Source: Arenibacter arenosicollis
GTDB lineage: Bacteria; Bacteroidota; Bacteroidia; Flavobacteriales; Flavobacteriaceae
Assembly: GCF_014397245.1 (NCBI RefSeq)
Contig: NZ_JACLHY010000001.1
Location: forward strand, 310,001 to 374,000
Direction: 5' to 3'
Length of the DNA stretch: 64,000 bases
The notes beneath the pieces are model-generated. The model did no database searches and was not told the DNA's origin. It saw only the letters and a list, made by a program, of their open reading frames with translations. Positions 1 through 8,922 of this stretch are shown here, in pieces. Made by a program: the position numbers and the translations under genes. Numbering within the stretch: position 1 is the first letter of the stretch; each line of letters starts with the position of its first letter.

Positions 1-1678
1 CATATTCAGAATAATCAATTGGACCATCAATATCAGTATATATTGTACCGCCAGAATTTAAGCTGTATTTTCTATAGGATCCTCCAATTTGAATTTCAGC
101 AATATCAATCAAATGGCTAAAATTATAATTACCATCAGCATGGTAATATTTAGAGGCATCTTGAAACTTAGAACCTGTTGATAAATCAGGATCATTTATA
201 CTTTTATTAAATGCACTTTCAAATTCCGGTGTTCCTGGCAGGTAACGACCCGTATCTGCAACGGCTCTCGCCTGTGCATGCTTTTGATCATCTGTTAACC
301 CAGAAGGGTTACCAGACAATTCTATTCCAGCATAAGTTGCTATATAATCTCCAAACCAGTCTTCATCAGATTTCCAAGATCTGTTAATGTTAATCCCTGT
401 AAACACCATATCATAAGAGTCTCCTGCTTTATCTCCTACAACATATCCTCTTAAAAAGAAATTGTCATTTTTAATTTCTAGTTTATGTTGCTCTTGAAAA
501 AAACCATTGATATTGTAACGGTTTGTTCCTTGATAAATAGTAGTACCAGTACCCACCTTCCCCACGTAAGAGAACTCAAGGCTGTTGTCCTCAATTGGAC
601 GATAGTATAATCCCCAATCCGCTTTTATACTTTCAGCATTATAATTGGTTAAGTCACGCTCATTGTAACCTGTTCTGCTTACCTCTACATCTGGAATAAT
701 ACCCAAACCAGATGCAGATCTAATGTTCGTGGAAACTTCATCCCCGTATATATTAATTCCATCATAGTTATAATTAGCCCTTGTTCTAGTTGGATCAAAT
801 TTATCAACCTCACTGGTTGCGGCCCAATCTGTCCCTTTTAAATATCCGAAGTTTACTTTTCCGGCAAATTTATCGGAGAATTTATGTGCCGCGCGAATAC
901 CAAAATCAGTATACGGATTAGTTCCTGCTGACTCTTGAGAGGTGACACCTCTTTTTATGGAAACACTAATTCCTTCATAATCAAAAGGGCTTTTACTGCG
1001 CATAAAAAGTATCCCGTTAAATGCATTGGCACCATATAATGCGGAGGATGCCCCAGGAAGTAATTCAACACTTAGAACATCTGTCTCTACCATACCTACC
1101 AAGTTTCCAATAGGAAAGTTTAAAGCAGGAGTAGAATTATCCATACCATCAACCAATTGCATAAATCGCGTATTGGCAAAAGACGCAAAACCCCTAGTGT
1201 TTACGGATTTAAAAGTTAAACTGTTAGTGTTTACATCTACACCTTTTAAATTTTCCAATCCACCGTAAAAATCTGCAGCTGTAGTGTTTTGAATATCTTC
1301 CAATCCAAAACGTTCCACTGTAACCGGGGATTCAAAAACACGCTCAGGAGTCCTTGAAGCAGAAATTACCACCTCGTCCAAACTTGTCTGTGCCTCGTTT
1401 AAGGTAACGGAAATAGTTTGATTATTTTGTGTAATATTGGTAGTAGTACCCTCAAATCCAATACTAGTAATATTCAATGTAAATGGGGGGGTCTCAGAAG
1501 TGTTCAGCAAAAAATTTCCGTCAAAATCAGTTACCGTTCCAATGGCTTTGCCTACAATTACAATGTTGGCTCCTGGCACGGGATCGCTGTTTTGGTCCAC
1601 CACATTCCCTTTAATAATAGTTTGTGAATGCGCCAACATTCCAAACATAAAAAAGGATAACAGAAGAATTGATCTCAT
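1..1678 (-). CDS. TonB-dependent receptor, 3' end outside the window (partial)
   Basis: The reading frame is open from an ATG at 1678 to the window edge, about 559 codons without a stop. The product starts with a signal peptide (MRSILLLSFFMFGMLAHSQ) followed by a carboxypeptidase-regulatory-like beta-sandwich (roughly residues 20-105, with VVDQNSDPVPGANIVI and a TDFDGNF motif). A TonB plug follows (about 115-240, with ASRTPERVFESPVTVERF, NTRGFA and the GASSALYGANAFNG motif) and then the start of the beta-barrel. In this family the protein sits in the outer membrane and imports a substrate using TonB energy. The substrate cannot be told, and no SusD-like partner is visible on the upstream side. 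The C-terminal half of the barrel is missing only because the window ends. A 12-bp palindrome lies about 100 bp upstream of the start. Confidence 0.93.
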   Translation of the reverse strand, partial: MRSILLLSFFMFGMLAHSQTIIKGNVVDQNSDPVPGANIVIVGKAIGTVTDFDGNFLLNTSETPPFTLNITSIGFEGTTTNITQNNQTISVTLNEAQTSLDEVVISASRTPERVFESPVTVERFGLEDIQNTTAADFYGGLENLKGVDVNTNSLTFKSVNTRGFASFANTRFMQLVDGMDNSTPALNFPIGNLVGMVETDVLSVELLPGASSALYGANAFNGILFMRSKSPFDYEGISVSIKRGVTSQESAGTNPYTDFGIRAAHKFSDKFAGKVNFGYLKGTDWAATSEVDKFDPTRTRANYNYDGINIYGDEVSTNIRSASGLGIIPDVEVSRTGYNERDLTNYNAESIKADWGLYYRPIEDNSLEFSYVGKVGTGTTIYQGTNRYNINGFFQEQHKLEIKNDNFFLRGYVVGDKAGDSYDMVFTGININRSWKSDEDWFGDYIATYAGIELSGNPSGLTDDQKHAQARAVADTGRYLPGTPEFESAFNKSINDPDLSTGSKFQDASKYYHADGNYNFSHLIDIAEIQIGGSYRKYSLNSGGTIYTDIDGPIDYSEY

Positions 1679-1776
1679 AAAGTTTTGAGTTAAATTAGTA
1701 TTAGTTAATGGTAAGAAAGCATCTAATAGCCAATATACACCAATTTTCAAATTAACAATACGAAAACCAAATAAAT

Positions 1777-1788
1777 TATGCATGCATA
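1777..1788. promoter_or_regulatory. 12-bp palindrome upstream of a TonB receptor, candidate operator
   Basis: TATGCATGCATA is a perfect 12-bp palindrome in the 250-bp gap between glmS and the TonB receptor that starts at 1678. The same 12 bases form the exact centre of the 44-bp palindrome at 62221-62264. Dimeric regulators of the MarR type often bind palindromes of this size. That it is an operator is inference from symmetry and position only. Confidence 0.3.
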
Positions 1789-1857
1789 GTATTTTTTGTT
1801 CAAAATTTAACATTTTTTAATAAAAATTTGACAAAAAATAGGTTGTAAAAAAACGAA

Positions 1858-1898
1858 ATCCATAAATAATGTCCCTTTTTGGACCATCATTTATGGAT
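1858..1898 (-). terminator. Probable terminator of glmS
   Basis: An imperfect hairpin lies just downstream of the glmS stop on the minus strand. The outer arms ATCCATAAAT and ATTTATGGAT pair perfectly, and the inner GTCC/GGAC pairs close a T-rich loop. Read on the minus strand, the hairpin is followed by TTCGTTTTTTT, as expected for intrinsic termination. Confidence 0.55.
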
Positions 1899-1928
1899 GC
1901 CGTATATGTTTTAAGTTATAAAAAAAAC

Positions 1929-3776
1929 CTACTCCACTGTAACCGATTTTGCCAAATTACGGGGCTGATCAACATTACAACCTCTCATAACCGCAATGTG
2001 ATACGATAATAATTGTAGCGGAATAGTAGTTAATAATGGTGTTAGACTTTCCAAAGTTTCAGGAATTTCAATGACATGGTCTGCCAAATCCCTAACCTGC
2101 TCATCCCCTTCGGTAACCACCGCTATTATTTTACCTTTGCGCGATTTAATTTCCTGTATATTACTCACTACTTTTTCATAATGACCTTTATTGGTGGCTA
2201 TGACCACAACAGGCATGTGTTCATCTATAAGGGCAATTGGGCCATGTTTCATTTCTGCTGCTGGATAACCCTCTGCATGTATGTAACTTATTTCCTTTAA
2301 TTTTAAAGCACCTTCCAAAGCTACCGGAAAGTTATAGCCTCTTCCCAAATACAAGCAATTAGTAGAATTTTTATAAACATCAGCTATTATTTCCACCAAT
2401 GGATTTGAAAGCAGCGCCTTTTCCACCTTCGCGGGAATATTCTCCAATTCCGACAAATGCTCATGGAATCGGGTATTATTGAAAACTCCTTTTTCCTTGG
2501 CCAATTTTAATGCCAATAGAGTCAGTACGGTTATTTGGGTTGTAAACGCCTTGGTTGAAGCCACTCCGATTTCAGGACCCGCATGGGTATATGCCCCTGC
2601 ATCCGTTTCCCTGGCTATGGATGAACCCACCACATTACAAACCCCAAATACAAAAGCTCCCTTTTCTTTGGCCAATTTAATGGCCGCTAGGGTATCTGCG
2701 GTTTCTCCGGACTGTGAAATGGCAATAAGCACATCCTTATCCGTTATAACCGGGTTTCTATATCTAAACTCGGAAGCGTATTCCACTTCAACTGGTATCC
2801 TGGCCAAATCTTCAAAAATATACTCGGCAACCAATCCAGCATGCCAGGAAGTACCACAAGCCACTATTATTATCCGATTGGCATTTAGAAACTTTTCCAG
2901 GTTATCATCTACTCCTGCCATTTTTATAATCCCTTCCTTAGCCCTTAACCGTCCCCGATACGTATCCAAAATTGCTCTTGGCTGTTCGTAGATCTCCTTA
3001 AGCATAAAGTGATCAAAGCCACCTTTCTCAATCTCCTCCAGGTTAAGTTTTAATTCCTTAATGGATGGGTAGGCAATGGCATCGTCCTTTATTTTTCTCA
3101 ATTTAATTTCCTTGCCCAGCCTAATGACTGCCATTTCCTCATCCTCCAAATAAATGGCATTGTTGGTGTATTCTATAAAAGGTGATGCATCCGAAGCTAT
3201 AAAAAATTCGTTCTCCCCAACTCCAATAGCCAACGGACTACCTAACTTGGCTACCACAATTTCATCTGGTTTTTGCCTGTCGAAAACCGCAATGGCATAT
3301 GCCCCGACCACTTCATTCAAAGCAATTTGCACTGCTTTACCAAGCTTAACTCCTTCCTTACGCTTCACTTCCTCTATAAGATTTACCAATACCTCAGTAT
3401 CGGTTTCCGAGGAAAAAGTATAGCCCCTTTTGGTTAATTCCTTCCTTATGGAATCATAATTTTCAATAATTCCATTGTGGATAATTACCAAATCCCCTGA
3501 ATTGGAATAATGTGGATGGGAATTAACGTCATTGGGCACACCATGGGTAGCCCATCTGGTATGGCCAATTCCCAGTTTACCTTCCAGGGAAATTGTACTT
3601 TTGGACTTATTTTTTAAATCCTCAACTTTTCCTTTGGTCTTTGATAAATTTATGTCTTTGCCATCGTATAATGCTATACCGGCACTGTCATAGCCTCTGT
3701 ACTCTAAACGTTGAAGTCCTTTTATAATAATGGGGTAAGCATCCCTATGCCCAATATATCCAACAATTCCACACAT
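1929..3776 (-). CDS. glmS: Glutamine--fructose-6-phosphate aminotransferase (isomerizing)
   Basis: This 615-residue protein makes glucosamine-6-phosphate from fructose-6-phosphate and glutamine, the first committed step towards UDP-GlcNAc for peptidoglycan and lipid A. The N-terminal MCGIVGYIG supplies the Cys2 nucleophile of the class II glutaminase domain (about residues 2-220). Two SIS sugar-isomerase domains follow (about 290-430 and 465-600), with CGTSWHAG and SQSGETADT in the first and the conserved C-terminal NLAKSVTVE. Length and motifs are complete. It is the last gene of a minus-strand run after a DUF4270 lipoprotein gene, about 130 bp away. A -7-like box is visible upstream and a terminator downstream. 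The assignment is secure. Confidence 0.98.
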   Translation of the reverse strand: MCGIVGYIGHRDAYPIIIKGLQRLEYRGYDSAGIALYDGKDINLSKTKGKVEDLKNKSKSTISLEGKLGIGHTRWATHGVPNDVNSHPHYSNSGDLVIIHNGIIENYDSIRKELTKRGYTFSSETDTEVLVNLIEEVKRKEGVKLGKAVQIALNEVVGAYAIAVFDRQKPDEIVVAKLGSPLAIGVGENEFFIASDASPFIEYTNNAIYLEDEEMAVIRLGKEIKLRKIKDDAIAYPSIKELKLNLEEIEKGGFDHFMLKEIYEQPRAILDTYRGRLRAKEGIIKMAGVDDNLEKFLNANRIIIVACGTSWHAGLVAEYIFEDLARIPVEVEYASEFRYRNPVITDKDVLIAISQSGETADTLAAIKLAKEKGAFVFGVCNVVGSSIARETDAGAYTHAGPEIGVASTKAFTTQITVLTLLALKLAKEKGVFNNTRFHEHLSELENIPAKVEKALLSNPLVEIIADVYKNSTNCLYLGRGYNFPVALEGALKLKEISYIHAEGYPAAEMKHGPIALIDEHMPVVVIATNKGHYEKVVSNIQEIKSRKGKIIAVVTEGDEQVRDLADHVIEIPETLESLTPLLTTIPLQLLSYHIAVMRGCNVDQPRNLAKSVTVE

Positions 3777-3820
3777 AATTTACAGTTTAATGATTAGCAA
3801 TTAAAAAAGGTTTTATAAAA

Positions 3821-3828
3821 CAAATTTA
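3821..3828 (-). promoter_or_regulatory. Candidate -7 box for glmS
   Basis: On the minus strand the sequence reads TAAATTTG, an exact match to the Bacteroidota -7 consensus TAnnTTTG, about 45 bases before the glmS ATG. No clear TTTG -33 box lies at the expected distance, so this is tentative. Confidence 0.35.
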
Positions 3829-3903
3829 GAACCTGATTCTATAAAACCCTTTATCTTTTAGTTAATTAACGTAAAAAAACTGTGAATGGTATTTTTTTTG
3901 CCC

Positions 3904-5742
3904 TTAGTTGGCCTTGGTGTAGAAAATTTCCAATTTTAATTTTTTAGCAGACTGGTCACTTGGCACATTATTACTGCCATAAAGTACTGTCCCAAATGGA
4001 TTCACAGTAGACATTACCGGTATTTCGCCCTCATTGCCATTGGCCAGCATTGCTTTTCCAGTAGCGGTAACCCTTATATCTGAAGTCAAGGACAAGTTCA
4101 GGGTAGCATTGGTAGAATCCCTTACTATAAGATCATTAATATAGTTGGTAATCTTAATTTTATAACTCTGCCCTTTATTGTTCACTCTATTCAGGCCTCC
4201 ATCATAGTTGGTAATGTTACCTGCATTAAAATCTTCTTCGGATTCCAGAAATTGATTATAAACGGGTCCATTTGTATTGTCTTTATTCAAATACAATTTT
4301 GACGGTTCAATAATAGTTCCAGCGGCATCCAAAGTATTTCTATCTACATAAAATACCAAATTGGCTTCATTTATTATCCAATTCTGGTTTTTGATCTGAT
4401 TAATAATTTCATAGCCGTTTACCTCGTCAAAAAGTTTAATCTGGGCATAACTCCCTGCACCACCTTTTAAGTAAATTTTTGAGGCATTTTCCCCATTGTC
4501 CAACCCATTTGTTATTTCAGCGGGATAGTCCTCATTAATAAAAGTATTTACCGCATTGCCAATGACTGCACCGGTACTAGTATCTCTCCTAATGAAATTT
4601 AGCACAAATTCCTTTTCCTTTTCAACAACGGTAGCATCCGTTGAACTGGTTACAGCATCATAAGTATAATTTATGGTAATATTTCCTCGTGTCAGATCCA
4701 ATAACACCAAAACATCGTCAGGAACCGATAAATGAACACCTCTAAAAAATTCAGCAAAGTTAGCTTGACTCAATAACTCGGAAGAACCCTCCTTATTTAA
4801 AATGTTCTGCTGAAAAAATGCCGAATTCAATTGAACCCTTATTCCAGGGGCAATACGGGTAGGAGCTTCTTCCGATTCGTCCACATCTTCTGTAGCCGGA
4901 TCATCTTCCTTAAAAATTAATTCTTCTACATTACTGATTTCAACAGCTCCTTCAAACAAAACGTCCGACACATAGCCTGGAGAGAATTGTTGGGATGAAT
5001 AGTACTGCTGTGCCTCCTGAAAATTTGTACTGGGATCTAAATCCCTTAAGAAATAAGTAGATCGCTCTACCTTAATATTAAAGGATTCGGGAATATTTCC
5101 ATTGGCATCAAAAATGCTATCCAGGTCATATTTTACAGGAAATCTATTTGCTGCAGTATCATCGTCCAAGTTATCATTGGTACCATCTCCATCCGTATCC
5201 TTATTTAGCGGATCGGTTCCCAGGGCTTTTTCCTGAATATCGGTCAAGGTATCCCCATCACTATCACTGTTGGCATCCTCGGGATCAGCATCAAACTCAT
5301 CCGCAACTCCATCTAGGTCACGGTCACCCTTAGGGTTTGTCAAAAACGGAATAAATAGAAAAACTTCATTAACCGTTTCGTTCTCTTTTATAGTCAAGGT
5401 ACTGGAATCTGTATCGGCCGTTTCCTCCACTAGTGCAGAATAATTCCCAAAAACAGGATTCCCGGATGACAATTGAACCTGAGTGGTTATACTAGCTTCC
5501 GTTTTCCCATATACGGGGTCATCATAATTACCAATTTGATAAACTGGTAGTTTATTGGTCCTAACAGCCTCTATTTTCTTGTTGTAGGCAAAAACATCAT
5601 AAACTGCCTTGCTGGCAGTAAATGGTTCGCCACCAACTACACCACTGCCTATAGTAGTCAAATCCTCCTCACAGGACCCTAAAACTACAACAAGCAATAT
5701 ACCTGCTATAGCAGGTAATTTTAATCTGTTCAGTAAGTTCAT
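3904..5742 (-). CDS. DUF4270 family lipoprotein with calcium-binding-type TSP3 repeats
   Basis: The protein has 612 residues. It begins with a lipoprotein signal peptide ending in the lipobox VVLGSC (Cys24), so it is probably anchored in the outer membrane facing outwards or in the periplasm. The N-terminal block ([33 protein letters not shown]) matches DUF4270, a Bacteroidota family of unknown function. Between about residues 138 and 195 there is a run of Asp-rich thrombospondin-type-3 repeats ([47 protein letters not shown]), which in other proteins bind Ca2+. The gene lies 5 bp after the GT5-like gene and upstream of glmS, so the three are probably cotranscribed. A role in the envelope or extracellular matrix is inference. 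Confidence 0.88.
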   Translation of the reverse strand: MNLLNRLKLPAIAGILLVVVLGSCEEDLTTIGSGVVGGEPFTASKAVYDVFAYNKKIEAVRTNKLPVYQIGNYDDPVYGKTEASITTQVQLSSGNPVFGNYSALVEETADTDSSTLTIKENETVNEVFLFIPFLTNPKGDRDLDGVADEFDADPEDANSDSDGDTLTDIQEKALGTDPLNKDTDGDGTNDNLDDDTAANRFPVKYDLDSIFDANGNIPESFNIKVERSTYFLRDLDPSTNFQEAQQYYSSQQFSPGYVSDVLFEGAVEISNVEELIFKEDDPATEDVDESEEAPTRIAPGIRVQLNSAFFQQNILNKEGSSELLSQANFAEFFRGVHLSVPDDVLVLLDLTRGNITINYTYDAVTSSTDATVVEKEKEFVLNFIRRDTSTGAVIGNAVNTFINEDYPAEITNGLDNGENASKIYLKGGAGSYAQIKLFDEVNGYEIINQIKNQNWIINEANLVFYVDRNTLDAAGTIIEPSKLYLNKDNTNGPVYNQFLESEEDFNAGNITNYDGGLNRVNNKGQSYKIKITNYINDLIVRDSTNATLNLSLTSDIRVTATGKAMLANGNEGEIPVMSTVNPFGTVLYGSNNVPSDQSAKKLKLEIFYTKAN

Positions 5743-5747
5743 TTAGA

Positions 5748-6557
5748 TTATTTTAATACTTTGGTGTTATAAAAATTCATGTAAGCCTCCTCGAACTCCT
5801 GTAAAGGAACAAATGGCAAAACAGGTTTTTCGAGCTTGGATATGTAGTCTTCCAAATCAGCTGGAATATCTTCGGCCGCTAAAATAACAGCATCGGCATA
5901 ATCCACAGCAACTTTTAACAAATTATTATAATTGGGCTCAGCAAGCGCTCCTATACTTTCTTCAGGCACCCCGTCGAAAGCAATCTTTTTAATTAGGTCT
6001 TTGTCCAATGTACCATCGAAACCCTGTCCATAAACGGACATAACGATCTGGCTATCGGCGAACAAAGGCTCATCGACGTACAATTTTTTAAGGTAAAGGG
6101 GAAGTAAAGATGCCATCCAACCATGTACATGGATAATATCAGGGGACCAATTTAATTTCTTTACAGTCTCTACCACACCCTTGGCAAAAAAAATAGCCCT
6201 TTCGTCATTGTCAGGAAAAGCGTTTCCTTCCTCATCGGTAAAAGTTGCCTTCCTTTTAAAATATTCATCATTATCAATGAAATAAACCTGAATACGTTCT
6301 CTGGGAATGGAGGCCACTTTTATTATCAGCGGCATATCCATATCGTTGATCACCAAATTCATCCCAGACAATCTAATTACCTCGTGCAATTGATGTCTAC
6401 GCTCATTAATATTCCCAAACCTTGGCATAAAAATCCTTATCTGGCCGCCATTGCTGTTGACCATTCTTGGGGTTTCGTAAGACATTAAGGAAACTTCGTT
6501 CTCTGGTAGATAGGGTACTAATTCTGAAGATACAAACAATATCTTTTTGCCATTCAT
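5748..6557 (-). CDS. Glycogen/starch-synthase-like protein, N-terminal GT5 domain only
   Basis: At 269 residues this resembles only the N-terminal starch-synthase catalytic domain of GT5 glycosyltransferases (full GlgA is about 470-480 residues). Visible motifs are KILFVSSELVPYLPENE at the start (compare the VSSEVAP-type motif of GlgA), RIFMPRFGNINERR, and DIIHVHGWMASLLPLYLKK, the HxHGW-type motif. The C-terminal nucleotide-sugar-binding Rossmann domain is absent. The stop codon is followed directly by the DUF4270 gene, so the gene ends cleanly rather than being interrupted. Half-length relatives next to panC are, as far as I recall, usual in flavobacteria. It is therefore doubtful that it synthesises glycogen alone; it could act with a partner or have a different role. 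Confidence 0.85.
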   Translation of the reverse strand: MNGKKILFVSSELVPYLPENEVSLMSYETPRMVNSNGGQIRIFMPRFGNINERRHQLHEVIRLSGMNLVINDMDMPLIIKVASIPRERIQVYFIDNDEYFKRKATFTDEEGNAFPDNDERAIFFAKGVVETVKKLNWSPDIIHVHGWMASLLPLYLKKLYVDEPLFADSQIVMSVYGQGFDGTLDKDLIKKIAFDGVPEESIGALAEPNYNNLLKVAVDYADAVILAAEDIPADLEDYISKLEKPVLPFVPLQEFEEAYMNFYNTKVLK

Positions 6558-6593
6558 AAAAGCAATATTTTATTTATAGTGTAAGAGAAAGTG

Positions 6594-6601
6594 CAAAATT
6601 A
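6594..6601 (-). promoter_or_regulatory. Candidate -7 box for the GT5-like/DUF4270 operon
   Basis: The minus strand reads TAATTTTG, matching TAnnTTTG, about 37 bases before the start at 6557, in the short divergent intergenic region shared with panC. No good -33 element is visible. Confidence 0.4.
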
Positions 6602-6632
6602 CAAAAATTATACAGATTAGCAGTAATTATAG

Positions 6633-6640
6633 TAAGTTTG
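6633..6640 (+). promoter_or_regulatory. Candidate -7 box for panC
   Basis: TAAGTTTG matches the Bacteroidota -7 consensus and ends 20 bases before the panC ATG. It lies back to back with the minus-strand box at 6594-6601, as expected for a divergent promoter pair. Confidence 0.45.
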
Positions 6641-6660
6641 CTCTCTTTTAAGTAAAACGC

Positions 6661-7503
6661 ATGCAGTTAATTAACACTAAAAAGGAGCTTAAATCCTATC
6701 TGTCGTCCCAGGCGAAAACCAAAACTATAGGTTTGGTCCCAACCATGGGAGCTTTGCATTTGGGACATATGTCCTTGGTTAAAAGGTCGATTGGGGAAAA
6801 TGACATCACCGTTGTGAGCATTTTTGTAAACCCCACCCAATTTAATAACAAGGAAGATCTGGAGAAGTACCCTAGCACCTTGGAAGCAGATATATCCCTT
6901 TTAAAAACCGCTTCTAATAAAATCGTCGTTTTTGCGCCTTCTTCCTCAGAAATGTATTCTGGTGGGATCACCTCCAAAACATATGATTTTGAAGGGTTGG
7001 ACAATGTTATGGAAGGTGAATTCAGGGAAGGACATTTTGACGGTGTGGGTACCATTGTCGAAAAATTACTAAGCCTGGTAACACCCACCAGAGCGTACTT
7101 TGGGGAAAAGGATTTTCAACAACTCCAGATTATCAGAAAACTGGTAAAGATCACTAATTTACCTATAGAAATCATAGGTTGCCCCATAGTCCGTGAAGCC
7201 AACGGGCTCGCCATGAGTTCTAGAAACGAAAGACTATCCAAAGAACTAAGAAAAGAGGCCGCCTATATCTACGACATTCTCAAAGCTGCCAAACAAAAAT
7301 TTGGCACGAAAAGTGCTAATTTTGTAGTGGAATGGGTTAAAGAGCAATTTGAGACCCATCCAAATTTTAAACTGGAATATGTTAAAATTGCAGATGTGAA
7401 TCAATTGAAACCTGTAATAAGAAAAAATAGAAATTTAAAATACAGGGCCTTTATTGCCGTTTATGCGGGAGATGTGAGGCTAATAGATAACATTGCCCTT
7501 TAA
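6661..7503 (+). CDS. panC: Pantoate--beta-alanine ligase (pantothenate synthetase)
   Basis: This 280-residue cytoplasmic enzyme condenses pantoate with beta-alanine using ATP to give pantothenate, the precursor of coenzyme A. It carries the nucleotidyl-transferase HIGH-type motif in PTMGALHLGHMSLV (about residues 27-40), FVNPTQFN, GEKDFQQLQ and the KMSKS-like MSSRNERL near residue 180. Length is normal. panD follows 75 bp downstream, so the two consecutive steps that supply and use beta-alanine are adjacent. The assignment is secure. Confidence 0.98.
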   Translation: MQLINTKKELKSYLSSQAKTKTIGLVPTMGALHLGHMSLVKRSIGENDITVVSIFVNPTQFNNKEDLEKYPSTLEADISLLKTASNKIVVFAPSSSEMYSGGITSKTYDFEGLDNVMEGEFREGHFDGVGTIVEKLLSLVTPTRAYFGEKDFQQLQIIRKLVKITNLPIEIIGCPIVREANGLAMSSRNERLSKELRKEAAYIYDILKAAKQKFGTKSANFVVEWVKEQFETHPNFKLEYVKIADVNQLKPVIRKNRNLKYRAFIAVYAGDVRLIDNIAL

Positions 7504-7540
7504 TTTTCAAATCTTATTCCTTAATACCGCCAAAATTAAA

Positions 7541-7574
7541 TTGGAAATATAATTGGCATAAATGATTAACTTTG
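7541..7574 (+). promoter_or_regulatory. Candidate promoter for panD, possibly giving a leaderless transcript
   Basis: TTGG at 7541-7544 and TAACTTTG at 7567-7574 are separated by 22 bases, close to the Bacteroidota -33/-7 arrangement. The -7 box ends only 4 bases before the panD ATG, so transcription would begin at or within a few bases of the start codon. Confidence 0.45.
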
Positions 7575-7578
7575 TCCC

Positions 7579-7929
7579 ATGCAAATAGAAGTTGTAAAAT
7601 CTAAAATACACCGCGTAAAGGTGACGGGTGCTGACCTCAACTATATAGGCAGTATTACCATCGATGAAGATTTGATGGATGCGGCAAATATTATTAGGGG
7701 TGAAAAGGTTCAAATTGTAAATAACGATAATGGCGAAAGACTGGAAACCTATGCTATTCCGGGAACCAGAGGTAGTGGCGAGGTAACCCTGAATGGTGCC
7801 GCCGCAAGAAAAGTAGCCGTTGGCGATGTTTTGATTTTAATAACATATGCCACAATGGATATTGAATTGGCCAAGAAATTCAACCCTTCCTTGGTTTTCC
7901 CCAATGAGGAAACCAATCTTTTGACCTAG
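7579..7929 (+). CDS. panD: Aspartate 1-decarboxylase
   Basis: This 116-residue proenzyme decarboxylates L-aspartate to beta-alanine, which panC just upstream consumes. The self-processing site Gly24-Ser25 is present in [10 protein letters not shown]; cleavage there creates the catalytic pyruvoyl group. Further family motifs are [18 protein letters not shown], the [18 protein letters not shown] stretch and [10 protein letters not shown]. Length is typical. The gene stops 2 bp before the TTG start of the next gene, suggesting translational coupling. Confidence 0.98.
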   Translation: MQIEVVKSKIHRVKVTGADLNYIGSITIDEDLMDAANIIRGEKVQIVNNDNGERLETYAIPGTRGSGEVTLNGAAARKVAVGDVLILITYATMDIELAKKFNPSLVFPNEETNLLT

Positions 7930-7931
7930 TT

Positions 7932-8897
7932 TTGAAGTCTTCCATAAAGAAAACCTTAAAAACATTTCTGCCTATTTTACTGGGTGTTTTTTTAGTTTGG
8001 TATTCTTATTACGTTACCTCCGAAGAGGATAGATTGGAAATAATACATTACATAAAAAATGCCGATCTATTTTGGGTCGCCATATCCGTTTTTTTAGGTA
8101 TCCTTACCCACCTTTCCAGGGCTATAAGATGGAACTATTTATTGGAACCGCTAGGCTATAAGCCAAAATTGTTTAACAATATATTGATCATACTGACGGC
8201 CTATTTCACAAACTTGGGAATACCAAGATCTGGTGAAATACTAAGGGCTACGGCATTGGCCACTTACGAGCATGTACCTTTCGAAAAAGGATTTGGAACC
8301 ATAGTCACGGAGAGGGTCATTGATCTGGTAATGCTATTCCTGATAGTTGGCATTGCCCTGTTTTTACAAACTGAAATTATTTGGGGTTTCCTGGAGCAAA
8401 AAGGGTTTAATCTTGCACTGCTATCCATACTTCTGGGTTCTGCAATTTTAGGCATGGCCTTAATGATGTATGTGGTGAAAAAATCGAAATCGAAATTGGC
8501 CACAAAACTGAAATCATTTTTAAAAGGTCTTTTGGATGGTATCCTAAGTATCTTTAAAATGAAAAATAAATGGAGTTTTGTTTTTCACACCCTCTTTATA
8601 TGGCTTGCCTATATTGCGATGTTCTGGGTAATAAAATATACGGTTTCGGAAACTATGGACCTAAGTGTGAGCCAGTTATTGGTCGCCTTTGTGGCCGGAG
8701 CCTTTGCCATGTCCGCCACCAATGGGGGAATAGGAATTTATCCCATCGCCGTTAGCAGTGCATTGGCAATTTTTGGCATCAGTAAAGTGTCAGGTGATGC
8801 TTTTGGATGGATTATGTGGATTTCACAAACTTTAATGGTAGTGGTTTTTGGCGCAATATCTTTTCTGATTTTACCGTTATGGAACAGAAACAAATAG
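7932..8897 (+). CDS. YbhN/lysylphosphatidylglycerol-synthase-like (UPF0104) membrane protein
   Basis: This 321-residue integral membrane protein has about eight hydrophobic segments and the family signatures HLSRAIRWNYLLEPLG, TNLGIPRSGEILRATALATYEHVPFEKGFGTIVTERVIDL (split here for description only) and ATNGGIGIYPIAVSSALAIFGIS. It matches the membrane domain found in MprF and in stand-alone YbhN-type proteins, thought to act in lipid flipping or lipid modification; the exact substrate is unknown. No C-terminal aminoacyl-transferase domain is present. The start is TTG, 2 bp after panD, because no in-frame ATG precedes the first conserved segment. It is probably cotranscribed with panD and the following gene. 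Confidence 0.85.
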   Translation: MKSSIKKTLKTFLPILLGVFLVWYSYYVTSEEDRLEIIHYIKNADLFWVAISVFLGILTHLSRAIRWNYLLEPLGYKPKLFNNILIILTAYFTNLGIPRSGEILRATALATYEHVPFEKGFGTIVTERVIDLVMLFLIVGIALFLQTEIIWGFLEQKGFNLALLSILLGSAILGMALMMYVVKKSKSKLATKLKSFLKGLLDGILSIFKMKNKWSFVFHTLFIWLAYIAMFWVIKYTVSETMDLSVSQLLVAFVAGAFAMSATNGGIGIYPIAVSSALAIFGISKVSGDAFGWIMWISQTLMVVVFGAISFLILPLWNRNK

Positions 8898-8922
8898 TCT
8901 TCTATTGCCCAAATACCATTCT

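Noticed and set aside
2479-2991. 170-codon plus-strand ORF within glmS
   Set aside because: It is antisense to well-conserved glmS SIS domains and has no recognisable motif.
3809-3848. Inverted repeat GGTTTTATA / TATAAAACC upstream of glmS
   Set aside because: The 22-base loop and A/T-rich arms make it unremarkable in this composition; it could be chance.
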